Source: Candidatus Saccharimonadota bacterium (GTDB lineage Bacteria; Patescibacteriota; Saccharimonadia; Saccharimonadales; UBA4665). Taken from it: a stretch of 64,000 bases of DNA. Each line of letters begins with the position of its first letter. Position 1 is the stretch's first letter. The notes beneath the pieces were generated by a model. It was not told the origin of the DNA. It saw nothing but the letters and a program-made list of their open reading frames with translations, and searched no databases. The stretch spans positions 1 through 64,000 of the forward strand of contig PDRS01000007.1 in NCBI GenBank assembly GCA_002746885.1, written 5' to 3'. Shown piece by piece: positions 47,269-56,909 of this stretch. The translations under genes were made by a program, and so were the position numbers.

Positions 47269-47417
47269 ACCCGGAAGAGTATAACAGGGATGGCACCGCG
47301 AAACAAGTGAGCAAATCCAAAACTAGCAAAATCGGTCAGTTTTTTGACATATACAGACAGTAGTCACACCGAAAACACAGCAAAAAACAGAGAAAAGCGG
47401 CGCGGCGCATGGTTAAA

Positions 47418-47705
47418 TTAGCTGACGTGGCGTTTTTGCTGGGTGCGCTGGCTTTTGAGCACAATACTCTGAAGTTCTTTAAATATAATGAACTGTTTAT
47501 TGGTGTGGTATATCTTCGTATTACCCTGCTTTTCACTTATGAGAAATCCGGCTTTTTCGAGGCGTTTTAGCTCGCGCTGAATATTGCCAGCATCTTCTTT
47601 AATGAGCTTCGCAAGGCCGCGCACGTGCGTTTTGAAATCTGGGTATTTAGCATAAATAACGATGATCTTGCGGCGAACTCGGCTGGTGATGAAAACGTCT
47701 AGCAT
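47418..47705 (-). CDS. Winged-helix transcriptional regulator, ArsR-like
   Basis: The 95-residue protein is a winged helix: TSRVRRKIIVIYAKYP, then HVRGLAKLIKEDAGNIQRELKRLEKAGF (helix-turn-helix) and the wing ISEKQGNTKIYHT. It lacks the metal-binding cysteines of classical ArsR sensors. It is of a type often found as CPR single-domain regulators. The start is the ATG at 47705, at which homology begins; a longer frame to 47795 adds an unrelated tail. Target unknown; priA is divergent. Confidence 0.8.
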   Translation of the reverse strand: MLDVFITSRVRRKIIVIYAKYPDFKTHVRGLAKLIKEDAGNIQRELKRLEKAGFLISEKQGNTKIYHTNKQFIIFKELQSIVLKSQRTQQKRHVS

Positions 47706-47912
47706 GATTATTACCCTTACCTTTACTATAAGCCTTTTATTGTCGGAACGACAACGTAGTATTTCTATACTACCAACGATTTGCGGGCATTTCAATACTT
47801 TTTCTAAAGACTAGCATATGGAATGCGTAAACAAATCGTCTTTCATACGTTCGCCCCGAAGACAGTACCAAAACGTCGTGAAGCAAGAGCACCGTATACT
47901 ATAATGCTGTAT

Positions 47913-49871
47913 ATGAGGTATTACGAAGTACTCGTTGGAGATATGCAGTACCATGGCAAACACGCCCTAACGTACTCTTTCGAAGCAAACCTTCTGCCTG
48001 GTTCTGTTGTAAGAATTGCTTTGCGCAATCGTTCGGTGCTTGGAATCGTCTTACGTGAAGTCCCAAAACCAGGTTTTACCGCAAAACCCATTACCGCTCT
48101 CGCGCCAGCGCCAGCGCTTCCTAGCCAATCGCTTGAGCTCATTGACTGGCTACGCGCCTATTATCCCGCCCCGTTCGGGACAATCATTCGACAATTCCTT
48201 CCCTCGAAAGTTTCCTTCCCGAAGCACAACACAGCACAAAAACAAGAAGGGCAAACGACGCGCTCACCCAATAGCCATCATACGAAGTCACAAACAGCAC
48301 CAACCCTCACTACAGAACAAACTGCTGCTCTCCGTGCTATTACATCTTCGGGTTACCATCTCCTCCACGGCGTTACTGGTAGCGGCAAAACGAGGGTGTA
48401 CGTAGAACTTGCGCGACGCGCACTCAAAAGCGGGCGATCGGCCATCATCCTTACGCCAGAGATCGGCCTCACCGCACAGCTTATTGAGGTATTTGCAGTC
48501 ACTTTTCCGGGTAAGATACACGTCATACACTCGCGCCAGACGGATGCACAGCGCCGCGATGCTTGGTATGAAATACGGCGTACAACAGAACCAATCATTA
48601 TTATCGGCCCACGTTCAGCACTATTTGCTCCAGCGCAAGACCTGGGACTCATTGTCCTAGACGAATCTCACGATCAGGCGTACAAAAACGAATCAGCCCC
48701 GCGTATGCGCACCGAACGGGTTGCAGCAAAACTAGCCCAACTGCACCGTGCTTGCCTCGTCAGCGGATCAGCCACCCCAAGCGTCGAAGAATACTACATC
48801 GCTAAAGCAAAAAACAAACCCATCATAGCACTTCGCGAACTCGCCAGGCGTAATCAATCCACGCCACAAACAACCATCGTTGATCTCCGCGATCGCAGCC
48901 AGCTAAGTCGAAGTCCTATTCTTTCGACTCCACTCATCACTGCTATGCAGTACGCTTTGGAGCGTGACGAACAAACTCTACTCTTTCTCAACCGCCGAGG
49001 CACAGCTGGAGCGGTGCTGTGCGCAACGTGCGGATGGCGGGCGTTATGTGAATACTGCGACCTGAGTTTCACCTATCACGGCGACACACATATCATGCGC
49101 TGCCACGTTTGCGGACGAACTCGGCCATTGCCAGCCGCTTGCCCCGACTGCAACGAAGCCGACATAATCCTCAAAACCATCGGAACAAAAGCAGTGGTTC
49201 AAGAGGTAGCGCGCCTATTTCCAGAGTCCCGCATAAACCGCTTCGACACCGACACCGCCAAAGCGGAACAATTAGAAAAACAGCTTGAACGCCTCAAGGC
49301 CGGCGACACCGACATCATCATCGGCACGCAGATGATTACAAAAGGACTTGATCTCCCCAGACTTGCTGTTGTCGGGGTGCTCAATGCCGACGCCAGCCTA
49401 CTTATACCCGATTACACCGCCGCCGAACGAACGTTCCAGCTTCTCACGCAAATCACCGGACGCGCCAATCGCGGGCACCGCGACAGCACCAGCATTATTC
49501 AAACTTACAACCCTAGTCATGCGGTCATTCGAGCAGCTCTTGAGAAAGATTGGGCAAGCTTTTATGCAAACGAGTTAACTGAGCGACGCACATTTCGTTT
49601 TCCGCCCTTTGTATACATGCTCAAGCTCAGTTGTTTGCGAGCTAGCAATGCAGCAGCAGAAAAAAGCGCAGCACATATGTTGCACCGCATACAGACAACT
49701 TTCCCCGAAGTTATCGTCGAAGGCCCATCGCCAGCATTTCACCCGCGCGAAAGCGGCAAATACAAATGGCAAATAATTGCGAAAGCGTCTTCTCGTGAAC
49801 CGTTAGCCGCCATAGCCCGAGATCTACCAAGCGGCTGGTCGCATGACCTCGACCCCGTACATCTGCTCTGA
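47913..49871 (+). CDS. priA: Primosomal protein N', replication restart helicase
   Basis: PriA reloads replication forks after collapse. The 652-residue protein has the N-terminal DNA-binding domain, Walker A GVTGSGKT, the DEAH-type box DESHD, and the zinc-binding insertion with CATCGWRALCEYCDLS and CHVCGR and CPDC (eight cysteines), then helicase motifs GTQMITKGLDLP and QITGRANR. The ATG at 47913 matches the family start. TATACT ends 12 bases before it and there is no Shine-Dalgarno, suggesting a very short leader. It heads the conserved priA-def-fmt cluster. Confidence 0.95.
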   Translation: MRYYEVLVGDMQYHGKHALTYSFEANLLPGSVVRIALRNRSVLGIVLREVPKPGFTAKPITALAPAPALPSQSLELIDWLRAYYPAPFGTIIRQFLPSKVSFPKHNTAQKQEGQTTRSPNSHHTKSQTAPTLTTEQTAALRAITSSGYHLLHGVTGSGKTRVYVELARRALKSGRSAIILTPEIGLTAQLIEVFAVTFPGKIHVIHSRQTDAQRRDAWYEIRRTTEPIIIIGPRSALFAPAQDLGLIVLDESHDQAYKNESAPRMRTERVAAKLAQLHRACLVSGSATPSVEEYYIAKAKNKPIIALRELARRNQSTPQTTIVDLRDRSQLSRSPILSTPLITAMQYALERDEQTLLFLNRRGTAGAVLCATCGWRALCEYCDLSFTYHGDTHIMRCHVCGRTRPLPAACPDCNEADIILKTIGTKAVVQEVARLFPESRINRFDTDTAKAEQLEKQLERLKAGDTDIIIGTQMITKGLDLPRLAVVGVLNADASLLIPDYTAAERTFQLLTQITGRANRGHRDSTSIIQTYNPSHAVIRAALEKDWASFYANELTERRTFRFPPFVYMLKLSCLRASNAAAEKSAAHMLHRIQTTFPEVIVEGPSPAFHPRESGKYKWQIIAKASSREPLAAIARDLPSGWSHDLDPVHLL

Positions 49872-49978
49872 CGAGAGTTATACGTCGTTTATAGGCCAGC
49901 AAACCAGCAGATTCAAGAGACCGTGAGCCACTTACGACTTGCGCAGCCCCACAGTTGTTCATTTAACCCCTCAAAAGG

Positions 49979-49984
49979 TATACT
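49979..49984 (+). promoter_or_regulatory. -10 element for def-fmt
   Basis: TATACT ends seven bases before the def ATG, consistent with a leaderless transcript; the upstream bases show no Shine-Dalgarno. Confidence 0.5.
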
Positions 49985-49991
49985 AAGACAC

Positions 49992-50564
49992 ATGAACAGA
50001 CAGTTAATCACCCTGCCGCACGCGGATTTACGGCAGCGAAGTAAACAAGTTGGTTTTGTCGGCGAAGCAGTTAAACAGCTAATAGCCGACATGGAGCAAG
50101 CAACCCTAGCGTGGGAAGACGGCCGAGCACACGAAGTCGGCGTCGCGCTCGCTGCTGTACAGATAGACGAGCTGTGGCGCGTAGTCATTATCCGGAATAA
50201 TTTCGAAAACAAAAGCGATCGAACCTTTCAGGTGTTCATCAATCCAAAAATCACGAAATACGAGGGCGAGATCGTCTCTGATTACGAGGGCTGTCTCAGC
50301 ATAAAAAATGTATACGGTCTTGTGCCGCGACATAGCAAAGTACGCGTCAAGGCTCTGAACAAAAATGGTAAAGAAATTCGCCTTACTGCAGAAGGTTTCT
50401 TGGCGCGCGTATTTCAGCACGAAATCGACCACACCAACGGTATCGTGTTCATTGACCACATAAAAGACGACCCGAACGCATTTTTTACCCTGACTAACGA
50501 AGGGAAGCTGGAAGCAAAAAACTATGAGCAAGACATCAAAAACAACCCCGACCTCTGGGATTAA
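49992..50564 (+). CDS. def: Peptide deformylase
   Basis: Def removes the formyl group from the N-terminal methionine of new proteins. The 190-residue protein has all three family motifs: GVALAAVQ (50-57, GxGLAAxQ type), EGCLS (99-103) and HEIDH (143-147), which supply the iron/zinc ligands and the catalytic glutamate. The first motif has Ala where most have Gly-Leu. The ATG at 49992 is used, as the longer frame from 49923 lacks homology and crosses the promoter. It overlaps fmt by 41 bases. Confidence 0.96.
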   Translation: MNRQLITLPHADLRQRSKQVGFVGEAVKQLIADMEQATLAWEDGRAHEVGVALAAVQIDELWRVVIIRNNFENKSDRTFQVFINPKITKYEGEIVSDYEGCLSIKNVYGLVPRHSKVRVKALNKNGKEIRLTAEGFLARVFQHEIDHTNGIVFIDHIKDDPNAFFTLTNEGKLEAKNYEQDIKNNPDLWD

Positions 50565-51483
50565 ACTTGTTTTCTTCGGAAATGAACGGATTGCGACCTC
50601 TGTTTTCACCTCATGCCCCACGCTCCAAAAACTGATTGATGCGGGGCATGAGATAGCAGCAGTCGTAACGCAGCAGCACGAAACTGGGGCGTCCCGAAAG
50701 CAACGGAAGCTTGAAATAGCCGACCTGGCTGCCCGCCATGAAATACCATTACTTACGCCCGAGCGTCCGAGCGATATACTCGATGAGTTGCAGGCGATGC
50801 GAGCAGATATTGGCGTTTTAGTTGCTTACGGCAAAATCATTCCTCAAGAAATTATCGACATCTTTCCTGGTGGAATAGTAAACATACACCCCTCATTACT
50901 CCCACGCCATCGTGGGTCTACCCCCATAGAATCAACGATTCTTGCTGGCGAACAAAAAACCGGCGTATCGCTCATGCAACTCGAAAAACGCATGGATGCT
51001 GGCAATGTTTACGCCTACAGCGAAGTCGAACTACTGGGCAACGAATCAAAACAAGCGCTTGCCAGTGAGCTACTCGAGCTCGGTAGCGAGATGCTCGTCA
51101 CACTTATCCCAAGAATCGTTAGCGGCGAAATAGTTAGCCGACCGCAGGATGAGGCAGACGCAACCTATGACGCACTACTCACAAAAAAAGACAGCGAAAT
51201 AGATCTCTCGAAATCGGCCATACGGCTAGAGCGCGAGATCCGCGCATACCTTGGATGGCCTGGAAGCCGCACGATTATAGCTGGTAAAGAAGTTGCCATT
51301 ATCGCCGCTCATGTTTCTAAAAACAGATTAGAAAACGTAGACAAAAAATCAATATTTGTCGCCAACAAGCAATTATGCCTTCAGACGGCCGACGGTATCC
51401 TTGTCATCGATGAGCTCAAGCCTGCTGGCAAAAATACTATGCCGACCCACGCTTTTCTTGCCGGCTACGGCACCAATATATAA
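50524..51483 (+). CDS. fmt: Methionyl-tRNA formyltransferase
   Basis: Fmt formylates Met-tRNA for initiation, using 10-formyl-tetrahydrofolate. The 319-residue protein has the catalytic Asn-His-Asp set: NIHPSLLPRHRGSTP and the LMQLEKRMDAG region, with the fold's AYGKIIP before it and a C-terminal tRNA-binding domain (about 215-310). The start lies within def, so the two are translationally coupled. A folate source is not visible in the window. It is the reverse partner of def. Confidence 0.96.
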   Translation: MSKTSKTTPTSGIKLVFFGNERIATSVFTSCPTLQKLIDAGHEIAAVVTQQHETGASRKQRKLEIADLAARHEIPLLTPERPSDILDELQAMRADIGVLVAYGKIIPQEIIDIFPGGIVNIHPSLLPRHRGSTPIESTILAGEQKTGVSLMQLEKRMDAGNVYAYSEVELLGNESKQALASELLELGSEMLVTLIPRIVSGEIVSRPQDEADATYDALLTKKDSEIDLSKSAIRLEREIRAYLGWPGSRTIIAGKEVAIIAAHVSKNRLENVDKKSIFVANKQLCLQTADGILVIDELKPAGKNTMPTHAFLAGYGTNI

Positions 51484-51531
51484 GCCCCGCTTGACTACCC
51501 AGTTTCCTTCCAGCTATGCTTGTATGCACTG

Positions 51532-51608
51532 GGGGTATTAGCTCAGCTGGCTAGAGCGCGGCATTCGCATTGCCGAGGTCGGCGGTTCGACTCCGCCATA
51601 CTCCACCA
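51532..51608 (+). tRNA. tRNA-Ala(CGC)
   Basis: A complete cloverleaf is visible: acceptor stem GGGGTAT/ATACTCC, D arm GCTC/GAGC, anticodon stem CGGCA/TGCCG with loop TTCGCAT (anticodon CGC at 51566-51568, reading GCG), T arm GGCGG/CCGCC with TTCGACT. The acceptor has a G3-U70 pair, the alanine identity mark, and the discriminator A followed by an encoded CCA (51606-51608). Confidence 0.96.
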
Positions 51609-51620
51609 TCATGAAAATTC

Positions 51621-51656
51621 AAACCCCCGCATAACAATACTAACGTGCGGGGGTTT
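51621..51656. terminator. Hairpin between tRNA-Ala and the convergent DUF5663 gene
   Basis: AAACCCCCGCA and TGCGGGGGTTT are perfectly complementary (11 bp). The minus strand continues GAATTTTC and the plus strand lacks a T run, so the hairpin best serves the minus-strand operon (infB-DUF5663), though it may stop both. Confidence 0.7.
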
Positions 51657-51667
51657 ACTGATAGCAC

Positions 51668-52270
51668 CTAAAGAGGTTTATAGCTAGGCTCTGCGTCAAG
51701 AGGGCCACGAGCGCGAAGCAAGCGCTTGCCGGCGGCGTCAACTACGACCGCCACATCTTTGTAGCCATGGTCTACGTGAAGTTTAATTTCCTTCTGCTCT
51801 TGTTCGGTCGGCTCTACGACAGTATAACTTGCTGAGTCCTGCGCTGCCGTCGGCTGAGGTTGCTGCTGAGGCACCTGAGCAACCTGCGGCTGTTGATATG
51901 GCTGCGCAACGGTTTGCGCGGCGGCCGGAGACTGAGCAGTAGACGCCTGAGAAGGCGCGCTAGCCAAAAGCTGTGGCGCCATGCTTTTTATTTCGGTCTT
52001 TAGCGCTTCAAAAACTTCGTTAACCACCTGCTTGTAGTTAGGTAGGTTCGTCTCTAACCATCGCAATGCTTGCGCTTGGTCTTGGTCGCCGCCAGCCTCA
52101 ATAAAGCGCTCAAACTCCTCAAGCTGCTTGTCTGACATTTGGTTCGCAAGCTGTATGCCGACATTTCTTTCAAGTGTTTCATATATGTGCTGCAGCATGG
52201 CCTTCTTTTGATCTTCTGGTAGGTCACCCAGCCCAAGTTCCGCTAAAAGGTTATTGTCGAGTTTTAACAT
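51668..52270 (-). CDS. DUF5663-domain protein
   Basis: The 200-residue protein starts with a DUF5663-like helical domain (residues 1-50: ELGLGDLPEDQKKAML, then MSDKQLEEFERFI), typical of CPR genomes. A second helical segment follows, then a Gln/Pro/Ala-rich linker (about 95-140) and a C-terminal strand-rich end (DVAVVVDAAGKRLLR). Its function is unknown. It begins seven bases after the infB stop and is probably cotranscribed with it. The ATG at 52270 is the first start inside the homologous region. Confidence 0.75.
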   Translation of the reverse strand: MLKLDNNLLAELGLGDLPEDQKKAMLQHIYETLERNVGIQLANQMSDKQLEEFERFIEAGGDQDQAQALRWLETNLPNYKQVVNEVFEALKTEIKSMAPQLLASAPSQASTAQSPAAAQTVAQPYQQPQVAQVPQQQPQPTAAQDSASYTVVEPTEQEQKEIKLHVDHGYKDVAVVVDAAGKRLLRARGPLDAEPSYKPL

Positions 52271-52277
52271 ACGTGTA

Positions 52278-54044
52278 TTATAACGCCCTTTCCTTTGTTT
52301 CAACAACGTAAAACTCAAGCATGTCTCCGAGTTGTAGTTCCAAGCGTGACGTCGTTTCAAGATCAAGACCGCCCAGCTCACCCTCTACGAGATCGTTTGC
52401 TGGATTTGGTCCACGTTTGAGACCTTTCAGTTCCGCAGCGCCAATCTGCTCCTTACCTCGTTTCACCCGCACCGACGCAGGCACCGTGAGCTTACCGCTC
52501 TGCACTTCACCGCCGCAAATGACTTCAGTTTTGGTTGTCTTGAAAACTCCCTTCACTTCCAAAGTCCCTATTTCTCTCTCGGTAACCTCTGGCGCGAGAA
52601 GTTTACTGAGTTCACGTTTTGCGTCATCGAGCAACTCATATATAACGCTATAAAGACGTATCGAAACCTTATCGCGATTGGCAAGGCGTTTTATGTTGTT
52701 CGCTACGGTTGTATTAAAACCATATATGGTTGCCCCAGCGCTCCGTGCCAAGTGGACGTCATTGTCGTTCACGGCGCCCACGCCAGAGCTTGCAACGCGC
52801 ACAGCAACTTCGTCCGTACCAATACTCTTGAGGCTATCAGCTACCGAGGTAAGCGAACCCTGCACATCAGCCTTGATGATAACTGGTAACTCCTGTAGCT
52901 TATCGCTACGGCTCATAATACGTAAAAGCTCGCTACCACTCATATCGCTACGATTCGCTCCCTGAGCGCGCTCTGCGGCTGTCGCAGCGGCTTGTTCGCG
53001 GGCATCTCGTTCACGAGCTACGACTGCAAACTGATCACCAAACTCAGGTAATGATTTAAAACCGCTTATCACGACCGGACAAGACGCCCCAGCCGATGTA
53101 ATAGCTTTTCCGTCTGTCGACTCAAGGCTACGCACCTTCGCATAGGCACCGCCTGCCACAATAAACTGCCCCGCGCGTAAGATCCCCTCCTCAACAAGCG
53201 CGTGTGCAATTGGACCGCGGCCATGCTCGACGTGCGCCTCAATGATAAGTCCGCGCGCTGGAACAGTCGGATCGGCCTTGAGCTCGTTGATATCCGCCAC
53301 CAGAAGAATAGTGTCGAGTAGAGCTGGAAGTCCGTCGCCTGACTTAGCACTCACTTCCACCATAGGAACATCCCCGCCCCAAGCTTTGTCATCGGCCACT
53401 ACTCCCTGCTCGGCTAGCTGCCCCATAACCAGTCCAGGGTTTGCGCCTTCCTTGTCCATTTTGTTTATAGCCACGACTATTTTTGTACCAGCATTTTTTG
53501 CGTAACGAATTGCCTCTATGGTTTGCGGTTTGACACCGTCATCGGCTGCTACCACTATAATAACAATATCTGTCAGGTCAGCTCCGTGCTGGCGAATAGC
53601 TGCAAACGCCTCGTGCCCAGGCGTATCCAAAAACGTTATTGCGCGCTTATTGTGCTCGATTTGATATGCAGAGATATGCTGGGTAATACCACCCGCCTCG
53701 CCATGCGCCACTTGAGCGCCTCGAATTGCATCGAGCAAGCTAGTTTTTCCGTGGTCAACATGCCCCATAACCGCAACAACTGGCGGTCGGTTGATTGATT
53801 TTTCACTCAAAACAGGCTTTTTGCGCGGCTGAAACTCCGTCTCGGTCGTTTTACGCGTCAGCTCCACGTCAAGGCCCAGTTCGCCCACAATGATTTGTGC
53901 CGTGTCAAAATCGAGCCGTTCATTTATGGTTGCAACTATGCCATTTTTAAACAATTCACCAATAAGCCGCGTCGCAGACAACTGTAACACTTCAGCAAGT
54001 TCGCCGACGGTGATACTGTCTGGGACCTGTATGGTTGCTGCCAC
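52278..54044 (-). CDS. infB: Translation initiation factor IF-2
   Basis: IF-2 is the GTPase that brings fMet-tRNA to the small subunit. The 588-residue protein is short, with only a brief N-terminal helical domain, then the G domain with [22 protein letters not shown] and NKMDKEG, and the following domains with the C-terminal fMet-tRNA-binding barrel. The long variable N-terminal part of many bacteria is absent, as common in reduced CPR genomes. rpsA lies about 100 bases upstream on the same strand. Confidence 0.96.
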   Translation of the reverse strand: MAATIQVPDSITVGELAEVLQLSATRLIGELFKNGIVATINERLDFDTAQIIVGELGLDVELTRKTTETEFQPRKKPVLSEKSINRPPVVAVMGHVDHGKTSLLDAIRGAQVAHGEAGGITQHISAYQIEHNKRAITFLDTPGHEAFAAIRQHGADLTDIVIIVVAADDGVKPQTIEAIRYAKNAGTKIVVAINKMDKEGANPGLVMGQLAEQGVVADDKAWGGDVPMVEVSAKSGDGLPALLDTILLVADINELKADPTVPARGLIIEAHVEHGRGPIAHALVEEGILRAGQFIVAGGAYAKVRSLESTDGKAITSAGASCPVVISGFKSLPEFGDQFAVVARERDAREQAAATAAERAQGANRSDMSGSELLRIMSRSDKLQELPVIIKADVQGSLTSVADSLKSIGTDEVAVRVASSGVGAVNDNDVHLARSAGATIYGFNTTVANNIKRLANRDKVSIRLYSVIYELLDDAKRELSKLLAPEVTEREIGTLEVKGVFKTTKTEVICGGEVQSGKLTVPASVRVKRGKEQIGAAELKGLKRGPNPANDLVEGELGGLDLETTSRLELQLGDMLEFYVVETKERAL

Positions 54045-54143
54045 GAGTCTGCTCCTTTGCTGGTTAGTTTATGGTAGAGGGTTCATTTTTTTGGCGGCTA
54101 CCCCCGAGGTTCACCAAAAAGCTACACACAACGAACGCTCAGT

Positions 54144-55214
54144 TTACTTAGCCCCTTTCAGGCTGAGTGAAATCTTACGCGCTTCAGTGTCTATATCGAG
54201 TACTTTAAACTGCTTCTTCTCGTTGAGCTGGAAAATTTTCTCAGGGTCAACGCCATCGTCATCACCCATTTCGCTAACATGCACCAGCGCTTCCACGCTC
54301 GGGCTTAACTGCACAAACGCACCAAACGGCGTGATACGAGTAATCTTTCCTTCAACCTTTTCGCCCTTTTGAAATGCCTTGACTTCCTTAAGCCACGGAT
54401 CTTCACTCATTTGCTTAAGGCTGAGGCTAAGACGATCTTTATCTATAGCGATAATTTTCGCCTTAAGCGTTTCGCCAACTTTCACGTAGTCGCGAGGGTT
54501 TTCCACACGCTCCCAGCTGATCTCGCTAATATGTATCAGCCCCTCTATGCCGTCTACGTTCATAAATGCGCCGAAATCTATCACGCCGGTAACAACACCT
54601 TCCACCTCGTCGCCTACCTTAAGTTCAGCAAACCGAGCCTGCATATCGTCCTTAACCGCTTCTTTCTCTGAGAAAATAAGCTTGTTGTCTTTGCGACTAA
54701 CGTCAAGAATCCTGACGCGAAGCGGCTTGCTGGTTAGCGCATTAAGCTTCTGCAGTATTTCGTCTTTGTCGGCGCCGCTAACGCGCGGATAATGCCCCGC
54801 CGCAAGTTGCGAAACTGGTAGAAAACCGCGAATACCTTCGAGCTCTACAAGTAAACCGCCGCGGTTTGCATCGTAAGCCTGCACTTCTATGATCTCGCCA
54901 GCTTCAAACACTCGCTGGAGCTCGTCCCAGCCGCGATCTTTCGCAGCACGGCGCATACTGAGGAGCGCGTAGCCATCTTCCATTTCTGGGTCAATGACGC
55001 TCACCGTCACTGGTGCGCCTTCCTCGAGTGCTTGGTTATGACCAACTTCGCGGCGCATAACGATCCCGACACCGCGCGGCCCTAGGTCAACCCATACTTG
55101 ATGCTTGCGCACCGCACTGATGGTCCCCTCTACGACACTACCCGCCTCGAGCTGCTGAAGCTCCGAACTGGCGAGTAAATCGTCCATTGTTACGTTTGTC
55201 GTTGATTTTGGCAT
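54144..55214 (-). CDS. rpsA: 30S ribosomal protein S1
   Basis: S1 binds mRNA and feeds it to the small subunit. The 356-residue protein has four S1 (OB-fold) domains, recognisable by GSVVEGTISAV, EIIEVQAYDANRGGLLVELEG, VEGVVTGVIDFGAFMNVDG and VEGKITRITPFGAFVQLSP, fewer than the six of E. coli and like Gram-positive and CPR versions. It has a consensus-like promoter 95-125 bases upstream and an AAGGAGG ribosome binding site. infB follows. Confidence 0.94.
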   Translation of the reverse strand: MPKSTTNVTMDDLLASSELQQLEAGSVVEGTISAVRKHQVWVDLGPRGVGIVMRREVGHNQALEEGAPVTVSVIDPEMEDGYALLSMRRAAKDRGWDELQRVFEAGEIIEVQAYDANRGGLLVELEGIRGFLPVSQLAAGHYPRVSGADKDEILQKLNALTSKPLRVRILDVSRKDNKLIFSEKEAVKDDMQARFAELKVGDEVEGVVTGVIDFGAFMNVDGIEGLIHISEISWERVENPRDYVKVGETLKAKIIAIDKDRLSLSLKQMSEDPWLKEVKAFQKGEKVEGKITRITPFGAFVQLSPSVEALVHVSEMGDDDGVDPEKIFQLNEKKQFKVLDIDTEARKISLSLKGAK

Positions 55215-55308
55215 ATACGTTTATGCCTCCTTTATAGATGTATTTCTTCAGGATTTTGGCTACAGCGAGCAAGGCTCACAGCCACCTCAACCTGTAAGAT
55301 TACCCTCC

Positions 55309-55337
55309 ATTATATCTGTTTTTACTCTGGAGGTAAA
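55309..55337 (-). promoter_or_regulatory. Promoter for rpsA
   Basis: On the minus strand TTTACC (55337-55332), a 17-base spacer and a perfect TATAAT (55314-55309) stand 95 bases before the rpsA start, after which a TAAAGGAGG ribosome binding site is seen. Confidence 0.8.
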
Positions 55338-55375
55338 GAGTGCGCCATAGCCTTGCGGTTTGCGTGTAAACTATC

Positions 55376-55546
55376 CTATTCTCGTTCAGGCGCATTTGAA
55401 CAGCAAATTTGGTGCCGCCTCCACAAGATTGCAGCCGTAATAAGCGCAGCCGCCCCTAAGGCAGCAACTGGAACGACTTCTGGGCAGCGCTGCAACAGTA
55501 CTCGACTTTCATAATTCACACAAAAAACTATACACCAGTCATTCAT
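55376..55546 (-). CDS. Possible small single-pass membrane protein
   Basis: This 56-residue frame, MNDWCIVFCVNYES to CCSNAPERE, contains one plausible membrane helix (VVPVAALGAAALITAAILW) flanked by cysteines. The binding site is weak (GGACG). It lies between rpsA and the divergent ROK gene in an otherwise non-coding 400-base region (55215-55619). It may equally be a chance frame. Confidence 0.3.
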   Translation of the reverse strand: MNDWCIVFCVNYESRVLLQRCPEVVPVAALGAAALITAAILWRRHQICCSNAPERE

Positions 55547-55619
55547 GACTTTGCGTCCAGCCGCATGGTACACTAAACGCATACGTAAGAGTAAAGCAAA
55601 AAGCGTGGAGGGTTCATCG

Positions 55620-56432
55620 GTGTACATCTGTATTGATATCGGCGGAACAAAGACTTTGGTGGCAAGCCTTACGGACGATGGCGTCATCGATGAATCCGTC
55701 AAGTTCCCAACTCCCGATGTATACGAAGATTTTTTGCCGCGGTTTCGCGAAGCTGTGGAGAGCTTTACTACCGATGATTGGCGCGCTGGAGCAGTCGCTG
55801 TACCCGGGGTGGTCGATCGAAAGCGCGGCATCATTTTACGGCTCGGCAACAAAGCAAACTGGCAAAATATTCATATCCTGAGGGACATCGAACGCATCAC
55901 ACACTGCCCCATGCACGTCGAAAACGACGCCAAGCTCGCTGGACTCAGCGAAGCCATGCTGCTCAAAGACCAATACAAACGCGTTCTGTATGTCACCGTA
56001 AGCACCGGTATAGGCATTGGTCTTACCGTAAATGGACGAATCGATCCAAACATCGGCGACGGCGGCGGACGTTCTATGCTACTAGCTCACAACGACAAGC
56101 TCATGCCGTGGGAAGATTTTGCTTCTGGTAAAGCCATAGTGAAAAAGTATGGCAAAATGGCTTCAGAGATACATGATGACAAAACTTGGGCTGAAATCGC
56201 CCGCCAGCTGACGCCAGGGCTACTGGAGCTTATTGCCATATTAAATCCAGAAGTTATCGTCATAGGGGGCGGCGCTGGACACCACCTCGGTAAACGCATA
56301 CACATCCTCGCCGACGATCTAAAGACATACGAAACACCTATGCTACATATGCCACCGATATTGGCCGCAAAAAGACCCGAAGAAGCCGTTGTCTATGGAT
56401 GCTACGACTATGCCCGCCAACACCACACCTAA
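55620..56432 (+). CDS. ROK-family sugar kinase-like protein
   Basis: ROK proteins are glucokinase-like sugar kinases or sugar-responsive repressors. The 270-residue protein opens with the ATP-binding CIDIGGTKT, contains EGVVD-type loops (AVPGVVDRKRG), the sugar-binding VENDAKLAGLSEA and a second phosphate motif VSTGIGIGL. The zinc-binding cysteine cluster of many ROK proteins is absent, and there is no N-terminal helix-turn-helix, so it is kinase-like and not a repressor. The start is GTG with GGAGGG seven bases upstream. It overlaps the following gene by 38 bases. Confidence 0.88.
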   Translation: MYICIDIGGTKTLVASLTDDGVIDESVKFPTPDVYEDFLPRFREAVESFTTDDWRAGAVAVPGVVDRKRGIILRLGNKANWQNIHILRDIERITHCPMHVENDAKLAGLSEAMLLKDQYKRVLYVTVSTGIGIGLTVNGRIDPNIGDGGGRSMLLAHNDKLMPWEDFASGKAIVKKYGKMASEIHDDKTWAEIARQLTPGLLELIAILNPEVIVIGGGAGHHLGKRIHILADDLKTYETPMLHMPPILAAKRPEEAVVYGCYDYARQHHT

Positions 56433-56889
56433 GCCAGACGCCCTGCTTCGACAGCTACAGCGGGATTTTCCGGCGCTAGCTTTCGTAGCATCGTCACGTT
56501 TTGCCTGGAGTTCCGAAAACCAGCATATCTCATACGAAAAAGAGCGCCTTAGCGATGTGCGCGGTGTGTGGGCAATATTTCACGAACTCGGTCATGCGCT
56601 CTCCGGTCATACCGACTACGAAAGCGACGTACAGTTGCTTCATATGGAGATAGCGGCGTGGGAAAAAGCTCATGAACTCGCAGCGCGCTATCATGCTCCG
56701 CTCGACCAAAATTACGTCGAGGATTGCCTCGATAGCTACCGAAACTGGCTGCACGTACGCGCCACCTGCCCCACCTGCTTTGAGCAATCATTACAGACAG
56801 ATCACCGAACCTACCGCTGTCACAATTGCGGCACAGAGTGGCACGTCACTCGTGCGCGTCTCTGTCGCCCGTATCGCCGCAAGAAGTAG
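56395..56889 (+). CDS. HExxH metallopeptidase-like protein with zinc ribbon
   Basis: The 164-residue protein contains an HExxH zinc-peptidase motif, FHELGHALSGH (about residues 63-73), preceded by YEKERLS and followed by a second helix with a glutamate (LLHMEIAAWEKAHELA). A four-cysteine zinc ribbon lies near the C-terminus (CPTCFEQ, CHNCGTEW) with a very basic end. It resembles IrrE/ImmA-like proteases in architecture, but I cannot assign a family with certainty. Its start lies within the ROK gene, so the pair is probably coupled. The ATG at 56395 is used; no strong ribosome binding site is visible. Confidence 0.72.
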   Translation: MDATTMPANTTPKPDALLRQLQRDFPALAFVASSRFAWSSENQHISYEKERLSDVRGVWAIFHELGHALSGHTDYESDVQLLHMEIAAWEKAHELAARYHAPLDQNYVEDCLDSYRNWLHVRATCPTCFEQSLQTDHRTYRCHNCGTEWHVTRARLCRPYRRKK

Positions 56890-56909
56890 TCTTCATATTC
56901 GGCAACACA

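Noticed and set aside
55376..55852. Minus-strand 158-residue frame opposite the ROK gene
   Set aside because: Its first two thirds lie antisense to the well-supported ROK gene; only the last 56 residues are kept as a weak candidate.
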